Program-made: the position numbers and the translations under genes | Assembly (NCBI GenBank): GCA_947498505.1 | Contig: CANMKG010000011.1 | Location: 1 to 64,000, forward strand | Length of the DNA stretch: 64,000 nt | Source of the DNA: an uncultured Maribacter sp. | GTDB taxonomy: Bacteria > Bacteroidota > Bacteroidia > Flavobacteriales > Flavobacteriaceae | Reading direction: 5' to 3' | Shown here: positions 25,337 through 33,812 of the stretch, piece by piece | How the letters are laid out: each line of letters starts with the position of its first letter | Numbering within the stretch: the stretch's first letter is position 1 | The notes under the pieces: generated by a model | Told to the model about the DNA's origin: nothing | Database searches by the model: none | The model's input: the letters and a program-made list of their open reading frames with translations, nothing else

Positions 25337-25810
25337 ATGACTAAAAACGATATAATTGAAAGGGTTCAGGAAAAATTTGATGGTCTTGTTCTAAATAAAA
25401 ATTGGGGAGAAGTTGGACTATTTTATAATCCAGAAAATAAACTAAGTAAGGGAATCTATCTATTAACATTCAAGGAAAAAGATGGTTTAAATGACAAAGC
25501 ATCAAATACTGATAGAAGTGGCGTATTTAGGTTGAACATTGGAATATCAAAAGATACCTTTTTTAGGTTATTTGGAGAAAGACCAAAAAGACCAAAGGCA
25601 GGCCAAATAATTGATATGCCTTATGACTTTTCAGAACTTAATAAAATAATGCCTCATCCGATTTATGGTTGGATGAGTTGGATTTGTGTTTTAAATCCCA
25701 CAAGGGAAACTTTTAATAAACTATTCCCACTAATCGAAGAAGGGTATTATTTAGCGTTAAAGAAATATGAAAAGAAAATAAAAGGGCATAACAATGTAAA
25801 TTTAAAATAG
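25337..25810 (+). CDS. DUF6194-like protein
   Basis: The 157-residue protein is soluble and contains the pattern KGIYLLTFKEKDG, GVFRLNIGISKDTFFRLFG, ERPKRPKAG, MPHPIYGWMSWICVLNP and a C-terminal LIEEGYYLALKKYEKK, which resembles DUF6194 (YjbR-like fold). Function unknown. The last six codons run into the R'' box of the following attC-like site, as with the GNAT gene at 23620. Confidence 0.7.
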   Translation: MTKNDIIERVQEKFDGLVLNKNWGEVGLFYNPENKLSKGIYLLTFKEKDGLNDKASNTDRSGVFRLNIGISKDTFFRLFGERPKRPKAGQIIDMPYDFSELNKIMPHPIYGWMSWICVLNPTRETFNKLFPLIEEGYYLALKKYEKKIKGHNNVNLK

Positions 25811-25918
25811 CAGTTTAAGTGATAAAATGAAAGATAAAGTATAAAATTTAGTTCAGTTATTGACGGAAAAGTTAGTGCGCGAAAACCTACTACTTTTTTT
25901 ATATATAACCGTTATGCC
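25785..25918 (+). repeat. attC-like site 20 with self-matching ends
   Basis: R'' GGCATAAC (25785-25792) and R' GTTATGCC (25911-25918) are exact complements of each other, unlike most sites here whose R' belongs to an unrelated next cassette. L'' AATGTAAATTTAAAATAGCAG; right side CTACTTTTTTTATATATAACC. Confidence 0.82.
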
Positions 25919-25928
25919 TAATTAAAAA

Positions 25929-26618
25929 ATGAACAGACTAACAAGAATCACCTCAATTTTAATTCATTTACAATCTAAAAAAGTAGTAACTGCAAAAGAA
26001 ATAGCAAATAGATTTGAAATTAGTTTACGAACTGTTTATAGAGATATTAAAACACTACAAGAATCGGGAGTTCCAATTGGTTCAGAAAATGGTATAGGAT
26101 ATTTTATTGTTGAAGGATATTCGCTTCCTCCAATAATGATAACAGAAGAAGAAGCTAATGCGTTGATAGTATCGGAAAAGTTAATTTTAAACCAAGGAGA
26201 CACTTCATTAAAAAAAGATTTCAATTCATTACTTCTCAAGATAAAGTCTGTACTTAGGAATTTTGAAAAAGACAATATTACTAAACTCGATAACCGAGTG
26301 ATACCATCAACCACCAAAGAAACATTTGAAAGTAACTCATTATCAGTAATGCAAAAAGCTATTACAAATACAGTAGTTGTACAAATTAAATATCACTCAT
26401 TTTATAAAGATGAAATTACCCTAAGAGAAATAGAGCCATTAGGAATTTATTTTACAGAAAAAGCATGGGTTGTAGTTGCGTACTGTAGATTAAGAAAAGA
26501 AGTTAGAGAATTTAGGTTAGACCGAGTTATAGAATCAAACACAACCTCACAAAACTTTGATTATCAAGAAGATTTTAATCTTTCAAATTATTTTAGTGAA
26601 TTAGCCAACCTTAGTTGA
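25929..26618 (+). CDS. YafY-type HTH/WYL regulator
   Basis: The 229-residue protein has a DeoR-like winged HTH (RITSILIHLQSKKVVTAKEIANRFEISLRTVYRDIKTLQESGVPI) in the first 55 residues and a WYL domain toward the C-terminus (residues about 130-215). These regulators sense unknown ligands. Its own stop codon TGA is the first three bases of the dyad at 26616, and the same dyad occurs at 24883, so both the gene at 26676 and that at 24941 are likely targets. Confidence 0.9.
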   Translation: MNRLTRITSILIHLQSKKVVTAKEIANRFEISLRTVYRDIKTLQESGVPIGSENGIGYFIVEGYSLPPIMITEEEANALIVSEKLILNQGDTSLKKDFNSLLLKIKSVLRNFEKDNITKLDNRVIPSTTKETFESNSLSVMQKAITNTVVVQIKYHSFYKDEITLREIEPLGIYFTEKAWVVVAYCRLRKEVREFRLDRVIESNTTSQNFDYQEDFNLSNYFSELANLS

Positions 26619-26650
26619 CATAGGGCTGTCACTTTCCCTATTTACTTTTG
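26616..26650 (+). promoter_or_regulatory. YafY-type operator and -7 box before 26676 gene
   Basis: TGACATAGGGCTGTCA (26616-26631) differs by one base from the dyad at 24883. It is followed by the -7 box TACTTTTG (26643-26650). The operator begins inside the stop codon of the regulator gene. Confidence 0.62.
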
Positions 26651-26675
26651 TCTCAAATTAAAATTAATAAACAAT

Positions 26676-27278
26676 ATGAGACGATTATTAATCATGCCAA
26701 CGCTAATACTATTAATTAGTTGCGGTGGTCAAAACAAAGTAAAAGTGAGTGAAAAGACAGAACAAAAAACAACATCAACGTATCCATTAGCAAGTAATTA
26801 TGTAAATAGTCCTTTACGGAACCGAATGGTTTTAGAATTAAATCAGCCAACTTCAAAGGTGTATAATTTGGTTGGCGACCCTGCCAATATGCCTAAATTT
26901 AGTGCTGGTTTAGAAAAAGTAGAAACCGAAGTAAAAAACGATAAATGTATTTCATACACCTGTTACTTTAAACCAATGACAGAAGGTGAAAAAGGTATAA
27001 TTCATACCGAAAAAGTAGTCTGGCAAGAAACAGATTTAGGTTGGGCTTCAACAAAAAAAGAGGCAACCGAATTTGGATTTACTGAAAGTTTTTCTCTAAC
27101 CACGTTAAAAGCAAAAGGTAATAAAACAATACTGACTTGGGATATGCATTTTAATCATGAAAATCAAGAAATGTTAGAAATGAATAAAACTACTTTAGTA
27201 GATGTTTTTGACGATATGGCGAAACAATTAATCGCAAAATTTGATGGAAAAATTATTGAGAATTACATGAGAAATTAA
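26676..27278 (+). CDS. SRPBCC-domain lipoprotein
   Basis: The 200-residue protein has a lipobox ending LLISC (residue about 16), a lysine-rich linker, and an SRPBCC/polyketide-cyclase-like domain (RMVLELNQPTSKVYNLVGDPANMPKF near 50-75, ending WDMHFNHENQEMLEMNK). It would be tethered to the envelope and could bind a hydrophobic compound. It is the probable target of the WYL regulator immediately upstream. Confidence 0.78.
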   Translation: MRRLLIMPTLILLISCGGQNKVKVSEKTEQKTTSTYPLASNYVNSPLRNRMVLELNQPTSKVYNLVGDPANMPKFSAGLEKVETEVKNDKCISYTCYFKPMTEGEKGIIHTEKVVWQETDLGWASTKKEATEFGFTESFSLTTLKAKGNKTILTWDMHFNHENQEMLEMNKTTLVDVFDDMAKQLIAKFDGKIIENYMRN

Positions 27279-27334
27279 AAGCGCGAATAAATGAGTATGG
27301 CTTTTATGAGTAGGATTTGGAAGAAGAAATAAAA

Positions 27335-27470
27335 GGCTATAACAACGTATACAAAAAATAGCTATATAAGCACAAGCCGATAGATAGGTTTGTGCTTTTT
27401 TATTTATATTTAGTTTTCTGAAAAATTAGTAATCGATTCGCTACTTTTCATATACAAACCATCATGCTTC
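27335..27470 (+). repeat. attC-like site 21 (copy of site at 35013)
   Basis: R'' GGCTATAAC (27335-27343), L'' CGTATACAAAAAATAGC, right side GCTACTTTTCATATACAAACC and an altered right box ATCATGC. The centre has a strong hairpin AAGCACAAGCC/GGTTTGTGCTT (27368-27397) followed by T residues. R'' does not match its own cassette start (GTTATGCC at 25911), consistent with arrival by recombination. Confidence 0.85.
27368..27402 (+). terminator. possible rho-independent terminator inside attC-like site
   Basis: An 11-bp hairpin AAGCACAAGCC/GGTTTGTGCTT is followed directly by a T run. It lies after the SRPBCC gene and could stop transcription. It is also the central hairpin of the attC-like element, so the two roles may coincide. 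Confidence 0.5.
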
Positions 27471-27494
27471 ATAAAAATAAAGAAAGTCAGATAA

Positions 27495-27590
27495 ATGAGT
27501 AAATCGAAAAAATTTTGGGATAGTGCTTCAAAAAATTATGACAAAACCGAAGAGCGCTTTGAATACATTCACCAAAAGTCAAGAAAAAAT
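27495..27590 (+). pseudogene. 5' fragment of SAM methyltransferase gene
   Basis: The first 32 codons (MSKSKKFWDSASKNYDKTEE and following) duplicate the start of the methyltransferase at 35173, then the frame runs without a stop into the glycosidase gene. The motif I region is absent, so it cannot encode an active enzyme. Read together, the two parts form a 717-codon chimeric frame. Confidence 0.85.
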
Positions 27591-29648
27591 ATGAAAATAA
27601 TAATCAACACAATATTATGTTTGCTATTTTCCGTCATCAGCTTTACTCAAACAAATGGTTTGATTGATGATGTAAACAGTGAACACAACAATATAACAAA
27701 TTGCTACTCCAAACTGGAAGATGACATACTTGTTATTGGCAATAGTTTTATTGAACGTCGGTTTAAATGGAATAATGGAGATATTATAAGCATAGATATT
27801 ACCAACAAAAAAGCAGGAAAAACAATAAAGATTAGTAATGATAAGAATCCCGATTTCAATTTTAAAAATTTAAATGCAAAGCTCAAAGAAAATAGTTATG
27901 CCTCTGTTGTTGTTGAAGCTACACCAATTGTTCCCACTTATCTGTCAAGCGAAATCATAACAAAGTATGAAGGAATTGAAGTAAAGCGGATTTTTAAAAT
28001 ATTTCCTTCATCAATGGGGATAGCCTGTGAATATTATTTGAAAAAGGTTTCTGAGGATTTACAATTTAGTTCCTCCGATTTTGTTATTGAGCAATTATCT
28101 TTTGAAAACACTAAATGGAGTTTAGAAACAGTTGAGTTTATTGACCGAACCGACAACCACAATACCTACGTAAAAAAAGATACAATTTTACCTGATAATA
28201 CAAATAAACATGTTGGCAATATTATGTACGTGTCTAGTTTGGTAGAAGATGAAGGTTTATATTTCTTAAAAGAATCACCATGCTCTATGAGTCAAATTAA
28301 TTACCCTAAATATGATTTTACATCGATTAGAAAAAAGCATGCTCTTACTTTAAATTCTGTTGGACTGGGAGTGAAACCTACAGATTTAGAATTAAATGAA
28401 TGGACAAAAACTTTTACTTACGTGGTAGGTGTTCATAATAACCAAGAACTTGGAAAAAAGGTAGCACTACGCAGTTATCAAATGAACAATAGGATTCTAA
28501 AGTCCGATAGGGACGAAATGATAATGGTGAACACTTGGGGAGATCGAAATAAGGATACCAAGCTCAATGAAAAGTTTATTCTTGACGAACTAAAAGAAGC
28601 GCATAAATTCGGTTTTACGCATTACCAAATTGACGATGGTTGGCAACAGGGTTTATCTAAAAATTCTGGATACAAAGGCGAAAGGTTATGGGATTCGTGG
28701 TCGTTTGAAGATTGGTTGCCAAATAAGGAAAGGTTCCCCAACGGATTTAAAAACATTCTAACCCTTGCCGATTCATTAGATATTAAAATTGGATTATGGT
28801 TTCACCCTACCAATGAAAATAATTACGCCAAATGGGAACAAGATGCCAATATAGTACTAAACCTGTATGAAAAATATGGTATCAAAAATTTTAAAATAGA
28901 TGGGATTAAGTTACCGTCCAAAAAAGCCGATATAAACCTTAACCTTTTCTTTGATAAAATCCTGATTTCTACAAACTATGATATCGTTTTTAATTTGGAT
29001 GTTACTGCCGATAAACGTTATGGATACCACTACAACAATCATTTAGGAAATATCTTTCTTGAAAACAGGTATACCGATTGGAAAACGTATTACCCCTATA
29101 AAACATTAAGAAATATATGGATGCTATCGAACTATGTACCTGCTCAGAAAATACAACTTCAATTTTTAAATAAATGGAGAAAAGCAGAAGCATATGGAGA
29201 TAAGGATTTGTATGCTCCCGCTAACTATTCTTTCGACTACACATTTGCAATAACAATGCCAGCACAGCCTCTGGCTTGGTTCGAAGTTACTGGATTACCG
29301 GATGAAGCGATTACATCAATTGAATTGTTTCAACAGTATAAATCCATCAGTTCCAAGTTGCATCGTGCTCAGATTTTTCCCATTGGAAATGAACCTAATG
29401 GAAAAACATACACTGGCTTTCAATTTATTCATTCAAGCACGGAAGGGTATATTTTAGTATTTCGTGAACTTAACAGCATCAACAATTTTAATATGTCAAG
29501 TTTATTATCACCTAATACATCTGTTAAGTTCCAAAAAATATTTGGGGCTGGCTCGGATTTCTCGACAACAACTGATTATGAAGGTAAAATCCCTGTACAT
29601 TTAGACAAACCTAATTCCTTTTGTTTGTACAAATATGTAGTAGAATAA
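27591..29648 (+). CDS. GH36-like alpha-galactosidase, exported
   Basis: The true start is probably ATG 27591, which gives a 685-residue protein with a signal peptide (MKIIINTILCLLFSVISFTQ). The N-terminal 270 residues form a beta-sandwich, followed by a TIM barrel with FTHYQIDDGWQ, KIGLWFHPTNE and KNFKIDGIKL (candidate nucleophile aspartate), a layout of clan GH-D (GH36/GH27). It likely hydrolyses alpha-linked galactosides in the periplasm. It lacks a long C-terminal sandwich. Its 5' end is fused in frame to a duplicated methyltransferase start. The FAD oxidoreductase downstream may act in the same polysaccharide pathway. Confidence 0.8.
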   Translation: MKIIINTILCLLFSVISFTQTNGLIDDVNSEHNNITNCYSKLEDDILVIGNSFIERRFKWNNGDIISIDITNKKAGKTIKISNDKNPDFNFKNLNAKLKENSYASVVVEATPIVPTYLSSEIITKYEGIEVKRIFKIFPSSMGIACEYYLKKVSEDLQFSSSDFVIEQLSFENTKWSLETVEFIDRTDNHNTYVKKDTILPDNTNKHVGNIMYVSSLVEDEGLYFLKESPCSMSQINYPKYDFTSIRKKHALTLNSVGLGVKPTDLELNEWTKTFTYVVGVHNNQELGKKVALRSYQMNNRILKSDRDEMIMVNTWGDRNKDTKLNEKFILDELKEAHKFGFTHYQIDDGWQQGLSKNSGYKGERLWDSWSFEDWLPNKERFPNGFKNILTLADSLDIKIGLWFHPTNENNYAKWEQDANIVLNLYEKYGIKNFKIDGIKLPSKKADINLNLFFDKILISTNYDIVFNLDVTADKRYGYHYNNHLGNIFLENRYTDWKTYYPYKTLRNIWMLSNYVPAQKIQLQFLNKWRKAEAYGDKDLYAPANYSFDYTFAITMPAQPLAWFEVTGLPDEAITSIELFQQYKSISSKLHRAQIFPIGNEPNGKTYTGFQFIHSSTEGYILVFRELNSINNFNMSSLLSPNTSVKFQKIFGAGSDFSTTTDYEGKIPVHLDKPNSFCLYKYVVE

Positions 29649-29796
29649 TTAGGACAATAGAGAGAAAACCAGCAGCTAGCAATGAATATACGTAATGTGG
29701 AACAATTTCATAAATTTAAACTTAAAAGCATTTAATTTGACCGTAAAATGGTCAACCTATATCAGGATAATTCAGTAAAGAAAAAACAATGTAAGT

Positions 29797-31728
29797 ATGG
29801 AAAGAAGACAATTCATTGGATTAATAGGAAACTCTAGCTTATTCCTCTTAGCAGGAGGATTATCTTCATGCGTCTATGACAAAAAAAATAAATTCTCAGA
29901 AGAATTTGTTTTTTTAGAAGCCGAACAATTTAAAGACCTCGGCGGATGGGATTTAGATCAACAATCAATGGATCAAATGGGCTCTCCTTATTTGCTTGCA
30001 CATGGATTAGGTATCCCTGTTGAAGATGCAAAAACAAACATTAAGTTTCCGTCTTCTGGAAACTATCGCGTATGGGTACGTACTCGTGATTGGGTAGCCC
30101 CATGGAAGGCTCCGGGCGCCCCTGGTAAATTTCAGTTGCTTATTAATGATGAACCGCTTAAAGAGACCTTTGGTACTAAAGGAGCAGAATGGAACTGGCA
30201 TAATGGAGGTGTCGTGAAAGTGGAAAAAGAAGCTTCCATTGCATTGCATGACTTGACAGGTTTTGAAGGTAGATGTGAAGCAATACTATTTTGCAAAGAT
30301 TTAGAATTTGAGCCCGTAAATGACATTGAAGCACTTACCAAGTTTCGTCGGAATTTGCTGGGGCTTCCTGATAAACCAGATGATGAAGGTGAGTATGATA
30401 TTGTGGTAACAGGTGGCGGATTAGCAGGTACATGCGCAGCAATATCGGCCGCTCGAAACGGATTAAAAGTAGCTCTGGTTCAAGATAGACCTGTACTTGG
30501 CGGGAATGCTAGCTCTGAAGTACGTGTATGGCCAGAAGGTCATACGAATAAAAGCCCTTATACTCATATTGGAGATATCGTAAACGAAATTCTTCCTCCA
30601 ATAAAGAAAGAAAAAGGTCAAGTACTTAATGGTGTTGATTCCAGTTATTATGACGATGCGCTAAAATTGAAAATTGTAAAAGCAGAACCGAACATAAGCC
30701 TGTTTATCAACCATAGGGCTATAAAAGTAGAAACTACGGATAATGTTATTAATGCTATCATTGTTCAAAGTACAATATCTGCGCGACAAACAAAGTTAAG
30801 TGGTAAGCTTTTTTCAGATTGTACGGGTGATGCTACCATCGGGTATAAAGCTGGTGCAGATTATGAATACGAAATAAAAGATCTTATGGGAAGTAGTAAT
30901 CTTTTTAGCGTGTTAGATGCATCCAATCCAGAAGAAGTATTGGCTTGCGAATGCAAAGATAAAAGCGCTTTGGCGATGAAGTGTGAAATCGGAGAAATAG
31001 CACAACCATTTCCTCGGTGTCCATGGGCTTTAGATTTATCAGACAAACCCTTTCCTGGAAGAAAAGGAGTAAAAACTTTTAATCGACAAGGGTTGGAAGC
31101 ATTTGCCAATATGTGGTACTGGGAGAGCGGATTTAATAAAAATCAAGTAACAGAGATAGAACTCATTCGAGACCACAATTTTAGAGCAATGTATGGAGCC
31201 TGGGATACCCTTAAAAATGTAGATAAAATGTATCCTAACCATAGATTAGGATGGTCTGCATTTATTGCAGGCAAACGCGAATCTCGTCGTTTAATGGGAG
31301 ATGTGATATTGGATGCCGAAGATTTTAAAAAACAAAAAATATTTGACGATCCCGCATTCCCATGCTCCTGGCATGTTGACATTCACACTCCTAAAAAAGA
31401 ATATCAAACAGGATTTAAAGGAAACGAGTTTGTTTCCGACTACACACGAGGTAAGGAATACAAATATGGTGGACTGTACTGGGCTCCTTATCGTACACTG
31501 TATAGCAGGAATATTAAAAATCTTTTTATGGCAGGACGAGATATTAGTGTAACGAAAACTGGACTGGGTCCTGTACGGGTAATGAGGACCACTGGGATGA
31601 TGGGAGAAATCGTTGGTAAAGCCGCTGCCATTTGTATTAAACAAAACGTTTCTCCTCGTGGAGTTTATGAAAAACACCTTGATAAACTAAAAATGTTGAT
31701 GTCTAAACCTGGCAGTGAACGAACATAG
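29797..31728 (+). CDS. FAD-dependent oxidoreductase, exported lipoprotein-like
   Basis: The 643-residue protein starts with an RR-containing leader and a Cys after GGLSS (MERRQFIGL then LSSC), suggesting a Tat-exported lipoprotein. Residues about 35-170 form a jelly-roll-like region (VWVRTRDWVAPWK). From about 195 a FAD_oxidored domain begins with DIVVTGGGLAGTCAAISAARNG and VLGGNASSEVRVWPEGH. Bacteroidota proteins of this type often sit beside glycoside hydrolases and may oxidise sugars. It ends with NLFMAGRDISVTKTGLG, typical of the family C-terminus. It follows the GH36-like gene by 148 bases. Confidence 0.85.
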   Translation: MERRQFIGLIGNSSLFLLAGGLSSCVYDKKNKFSEEFVFLEAEQFKDLGGWDLDQQSMDQMGSPYLLAHGLGIPVEDAKTNIKFPSSGNYRVWVRTRDWVAPWKAPGAPGKFQLLINDEPLKETFGTKGAEWNWHNGGVVKVEKEASIALHDLTGFEGRCEAILFCKDLEFEPVNDIEALTKFRRNLLGLPDKPDDEGEYDIVVTGGGLAGTCAAISAARNGLKVALVQDRPVLGGNASSEVRVWPEGHTNKSPYTHIGDIVNEILPPIKKEKGQVLNGVDSSYYDDALKLKIVKAEPNISLFINHRAIKVETTDNVINAIIVQSTISARQTKLSGKLFSDCTGDATIGYKAGADYEYEIKDLMGSSNLFSVLDASNPEEVLACECKDKSALAMKCEIGEIAQPFPRCPWALDLSDKPFPGRKGVKTFNRQGLEAFANMWYWESGFNKNQVTEIELIRDHNFRAMYGAWDTLKNVDKMYPNHRLGWSAFIAGKRESRRLMGDVILDAEDFKKQKIFDDPAFPCSWHVDIHTPKKEYQTGFKGNEFVSDYTRGKEYKYGGLYWAPYRTLYSRNIKNLFMAGRDISVTKTGLGPVRVMRTTGMMGEIVGKAAAICIKQNVSPRGVYEKHLDKLKMLMSKPGSERT

Positions 31729-31756
31729 AATTTGAATATAAAATACTGTTATCGTT

Positions 31757-31814
31757 AATCCGAAATGTTAGCGTCTTTTTGCACTACGTTCCATATACAT
31801 ACACGTTTCTCAAC
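31757..31814 (+). repeat. attC-like right half
   Basis: ATCCGAAATGTTAGCGTC, TGCACTACGTTCCATATAC and ACACG-TTTCTCAAC parallel the right half of site 13 (16866-16924), ending at the box GTTTCTCAAC (31805-31814). A left half was not recognised, so this is a partial element. Confidence 0.55.
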
Positions 31815-31842
31815 ATTTGAATAAACTCCTCCAAAATATAAA

Positions 31843-32325
31843 ATGGTTGACAAAATTGAACAATATTGTATAGAAACTAATACTGATATATCAATCGTTC
31901 GGGAAAAAATAGACAAGCTTTTTAGCGATACTAATCATCTTTTGAAAGGGAAATTCGTTGGCTCAATGAAAAATGACAACTTTCAAGGTTCAACAAATTA
32001 CAGTGTAAATGTAAGCGTAAAAGGAAAAATTACCCAAGACTCAAATAAGACAGTTGTTGAAATTACAATATCTGATAATAGTCCAAATTATTCGACTATA
32101 GTAAATGTAATATTGCTAATTTTTTTGTGTGTTATTCTAATAATCATTGCTGCTAATAAATCATCTGATTTTTTAACTTACTTAATTCCAATAATAATTT
32201 TCGGATTTGCATTTTTAGCACTAAAAATTCAGAGAAAGATTTCGAATTATTTTAAACCAAAATTAAATGATTCAGCTAAATTTATAGCTAAAGAAATTAA
32301 CGGAAAAATAAAAAAGGTTGGTTAA
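31843..32325 (+). CDS. small membrane protein, unknown function
   Basis: The 160-residue protein has a soluble N-terminal part (about 1-90) and two hydrophobic helices (about 88-108 and 113-130) before a basic tail. No motif is recognised. It is the only gene in a cassette with partial ends. The stop overlaps the R'' box of the next remnant. Confidence 0.65.
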   Translation: MVDKIEQYCIETNTDISIVREKIDKLFSDTNHLLKGKFVGSMKNDNFQGSTNYSVNVSVKGKITQDSNKTVVEITISDNSPNYSTIVNVILLIFLCVILIIIAANKSSDFLTYLIPIIIFGFAFLALKIQRKISNYFKPKLNDSAKFIAKEINGKIKKVG

Positions 32326-32345
32326 CGCAGTATATAAAATATTGA
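32316..32345 (+). repeat. attC-like left remnant
   Basis: GGTTGGTTAAC (32316-32326) followed by GCAGTATATAAAATATTG has the R''-spacer-L'' order. No right half follows before the next gene at 32352, so the element is truncated. Confidence 0.4.
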
Positions 32346-32351
32346 AACTGT

Positions 32352-33575
32352 ATGAGAAAAACACTTATTTGTGCTTTGTTATTAATCTTTTCATTTGTTT
32401 CCAAAGCGCAGAAAATTGAAAACTATTATGGAAATATTCTTGTTGATATAGAGGATAAAAAAATTCAAGCTGAATTTACAATAACATTTAGTACACTTTC
32501 AGATGCAGGAGAACTAAAATTGTTTCTGACTCAATCTGCCAACATATCTAATATTTCATCTAATGACAAACCGGTTGTTTATGAAATCACAGAAGAAGCC
32601 TTTATGGGACACGATAGGGCTATTATTATTAATACAAAAGGTGTTAATAACAAAAAATTGACTATACAATACGCCTACGATTTAGACAGTATTCAAAACA
32701 AAGATTTTCTTTTTAATGAAAATTGGTTGGAACTCAACCTTTATACCTCTTGGTTTCCATTAAATACAGAATACGGACTTTTTGCCTATGACATAAATGT
32801 TCAATTACCAAAAGACTATCAACTCATTGGTTCAGGGAAAACATCAAATGTTGGAGAACTATGGAGAATTAAACAAAATAATCCCTTTTTAGACATCCCA
32901 ATAATTATCTCATCTGATTTTAAGCATTTTAATGTTGGAAAAGGTAGAATAAAGACTTATTATCTGCTTCTTGACAAGAAAACAAAAAAGACCATAAAAA
33001 CAAGTGCTAAAAATCATTACAATCAGTTGAATACTATGTTGGGCAATTCGAGTAGTGGAAATCTTGTGTTAGCAATCAACAAATTCAATCGTTCAATTTC
33101 ATATTCTCGAAAAGAGTTTATTTCCCTTTCCATTGAAAATTCATTTAAAGTGACAGATGAAAAAACACTTGCGCACGAAATAGCCCATTTATGGTGGAAC
33201 AAGGCAAATGTAAATACTTGGGAAGATTGGCTAAACGAATCCTTTGCAGAATATTCATCAATAATCTTACAACGTAATTTACATGGCGAAAAGAGTTTTA
33301 ATGAAAATATCAAGAAATTAAAAAAAACTATAACCGACTTGCCTTCGCTATACAAACTTAAAGAAGAAAAAAGTAAAAATCAGAAGACTACAACTTATAA
33401 AGGAGCTTATCTGCTTTACGAATTGGAAAACAAAGTTGGAAGAAAGGATTTTGAACAGTTGCTGAAAAAAGTACATAAAGACGAAATAAATAAAACCTCT
33501 GAATTTCTTGATTTGGTTAAATCGGAATTCGGAGTTGAAGCAGAACAATACATTACCGCTAAACTAAATGAATAA
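32352..33575 (+). CDS. exported M1-family-like metallopeptidase
   Basis: The 407-residue protein has a signal peptide ending SFVSKAQ, then a beta-rich N-terminal part and a gluzincin core HEIAHLWWNKANVNTWEDWLNESFAEY at about residues 275-300: HExxH zinc ligands plus the downstream glutamate of NESFAEY. This matches M1 aminopeptidase-type domains. The N-terminal domain is shorter than in classic M1 enzymes. It is probably a periplasmic peptidase. The motif GAMEN expected upstream is not obvious, so activity could differ from true aminopeptidases. Confidence 0.83.
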   Translation: MRKTLICALLLIFSFVSKAQKIENYYGNILVDIEDKKIQAEFTITFSTLSDAGELKLFLTQSANISNISSNDKPVVYEITEEAFMGHDRAIIINTKGVNNKKLTIQYAYDLDSIQNKDFLFNENWLELNLYTSWFPLNTEYGLFAYDINVQLPKDYQLIGSGKTSNVGELWRIKQNNPFLDIPIIISSDFKHFNVGKGRIKTYYLLLDKKTKKTIKTSAKNHYNQLNTMLGNSSSGNLVLAINKFNRSISYSRKEFISLSIENSFKVTDEKTLAHEIAHLWWNKANVNTWEDWLNESFAEYSSIILQRNLHGEKSFNENIKKLKKTITDLPSLYKLKEEKSKNQKTTTYKGAYLLYELENKVGRKDFEQLLKKVHKDEINKTSEFLDLVKSEFGVEAEQYITAKLNE

Positions 33576-33580
33576 AGCCA

Positions 33581-33721
33581 GTTGTCAACAGTGGCTATAA
33601 ATAATTGCTTGTTCTCGTCTACTTCTGAACCTCGATGTGTCAGGCCTCACAGAATCTCCAACTTTGTGTGTACTCGCAAAAGTTAACTGTTAAACTACTC
33701 ATAGCCGAGAACGTTATAGCC
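33581..33721 (+). repeat. attC-like site 25
   Basis: R'' GTTGTCAAC (33581-33589), L'' AGTGGCTATAAATAATTGC pairs with TACTCATAGCC on the right; spacer GAGAAC and R' GTTATAGCC (33713-33721). That R' is the exact complement of the R'' box at 35013. Confidence 0.8.
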
Positions 33722-33773
33722 AATTGCTAGGAAACATTATCATTTTATTAAATAGGGTAAATTATTTTTTTAT

Positions 33774-33793
33774 TTCTAAGCGATTGATTAGTT
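33774..33793. promoter_or_regulatory. TetR operator before TetR gene
   Basis: TTCTAAGCGATTGATTAGTT shares the spacing and most bases of the perfect dyad at 34396. It lies 20 bases before the ATG of the TetR gene, so it probably mediates autorepression. Confidence 0.6.
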
Positions 33794-33812
33794 TTATACT
33801 TTAAAATAATCA

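Larger units (their letters stand above)
27299..27589 (+). repeat. 290-bp duplicated segment, copy A
   Basis: From about 27299 to 27589 the DNA is almost identical to 34977-35267, with a constant offset of 7678 bases from 27335 on and only scattered substitutions. The copy holds the last codons of an AhpD-like gene (encoding SRIWKKK then stop at about 27330), a whole attC-like site and the first 32 codons of the methyltransferase found complete at 35173. Confidence 0.9.

Noticed and set aside
27495-29648. One 717-residue protein combining methyltransferase and glycosidase
   Set aside because: The first 32 codons are a duplicated fragment without a functional domain and a proper signal peptide starts at 27591.
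29649-29796. A further attC-like site between the glycosidase and FAD oxidoreductase genes
   Set aside because: CAGCAGCTAGCAATGAATATACG has some resemblance to R''-L'', but no right half or GTT end is present; too weak to list.
30007-31677. Several minus-strand frames of 67-128 codons inside the FAD oxidoreductase gene
   Set aside because: They lie wholly within a well-supported gene and show no domain features; the higher GC content of this gene leaves long antisense frames.
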